A stretch of 64,000 bases of DNA. Origin: Lepidodermella squamata. Lineage: Eukaryota > Gastrotricha. Shown piece after piece: positions 63,972 to 64,000 of the stretch; the first letter of the stretch is position 1, and every line of letters starts with the position of its first letter. The notes beneath the pieces are model-generated. The model saw nothing but the letters and a program-made list of their open reading frames with translations, was not told where the DNA came from and did not search any database. The position numbers were made by a program, and so were the translations under genes. Where the stretch lies: NCBI GenBank assembly GCA_047495785.1, contig JBLDXI010000001.1, positions 2,170,001-2,234,000 on the forward strand, in the 5' to 3' direction.

Positions 63972-64000
63972 GTAGTGATAATATAGAGCGTCACGATTTA

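Noticed and set aside
32394-64000. CRISPR-like or other prokaryotic repeat array
   Set aside because: The periodicity here is that of C2H2 finger codons and whole-gene duplication. There are no uniform repeats with unique spacers, and the DNA is clearly spliced eukaryotic sequence.

Overview
The window is eukaryotic and looks like a compact invertebrate genome. Genes carry many short introns (mostly 47-65 bp) with GT donors and T-rich TTTCAG or TTTTAG acceptors, AATAAA signals sit close to stop codons, and spacers are AT-rich. The gene set (animal-type receptors, a Cys-loop channel, a NEK-like kinase, an intron-containing polyadenylated histone H1, lineage-specific C2H2 arrays) suggests a small-genome animal, possibly an ecdysozoan such as a tardigrade or nematode. 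That placement is inference. All exon structures here were read by eye from splice signals, reading phase and paralogue comparison.

Layout, 0-32 kb. Two paralogous cysteine-stripe membrane proteins (0.7-1.1 and 2.6-3.0 kb, minus). A 440-bp inverted-repeat element with a 9-bp duplication (4.1-4.6 kb). An intron-poor class C GABA-B-like receptor with a frame break (5.3-7.8 kb, plus). A head-to-head pair of M4 (thermolysin-family) metallopeptidases with C-terminal PPC-like domains (8.2-12.75 kb minus; 13.16-15.2 kb plus). A Cys-loop channel subunit (15.5-16.8 kb, plus). A single-pass coiled-coil membrane protein (17.2-18.4 kb, minus). A secreted ankyrin-repeat protein (20.6-22.2 kb, minus), histone H1 (23.0-23.7 kb, plus) and an intracellular ankyrin-repeat protein (23.9-25.8 kb, minus). 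A NEK-like kinase with NFG in place of DFG (26.5-29.6 kb, minus) has a small PAN-like secreted-protein gene nested in its long intron. An acidic, probably nuclear protein (30.9-31.8 kb, minus) follows.

Layout, 32-64 kb. This half is a C2H2 zinc-finger array of about 32 loci, every one on the minus strand, interrupted only by one plus-strand rhodopsin-like GPCR (50.7-53.2 kb). I see several subfamilies. D: single-exon genes with about seven or eight fingers. A: an N-terminal helical module (an SAAFLKLCLANVTFIH-like core), an acidic linker and 0-2 fingers. B: a 10-nt first exon, an exactly 57-nt second exon, a helical module and two fingers. C: a tiny 'MA.. DS/GSK' first exon, a one- or two-finger second exon and a multi-finger third exon. 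Several C copies are visibly decaying through stop codons, a lost splice acceptor, a 10-bp tandem duplication, a homopolymer deletion, or fusion and truncation at paralogue junctions. Small inverted-repeat elements sit between copies, and paralogous flanks supply the unoccupied sites.

The zinc-finger half looks like an actively expanding and decaying gene nursery. The A and B N-terminal modules are the best candidates for something undescribed: they could act as lineage-specific effector or dimerisation domains, analogous in position to KRAB, SCAN or ZAD in other animals.
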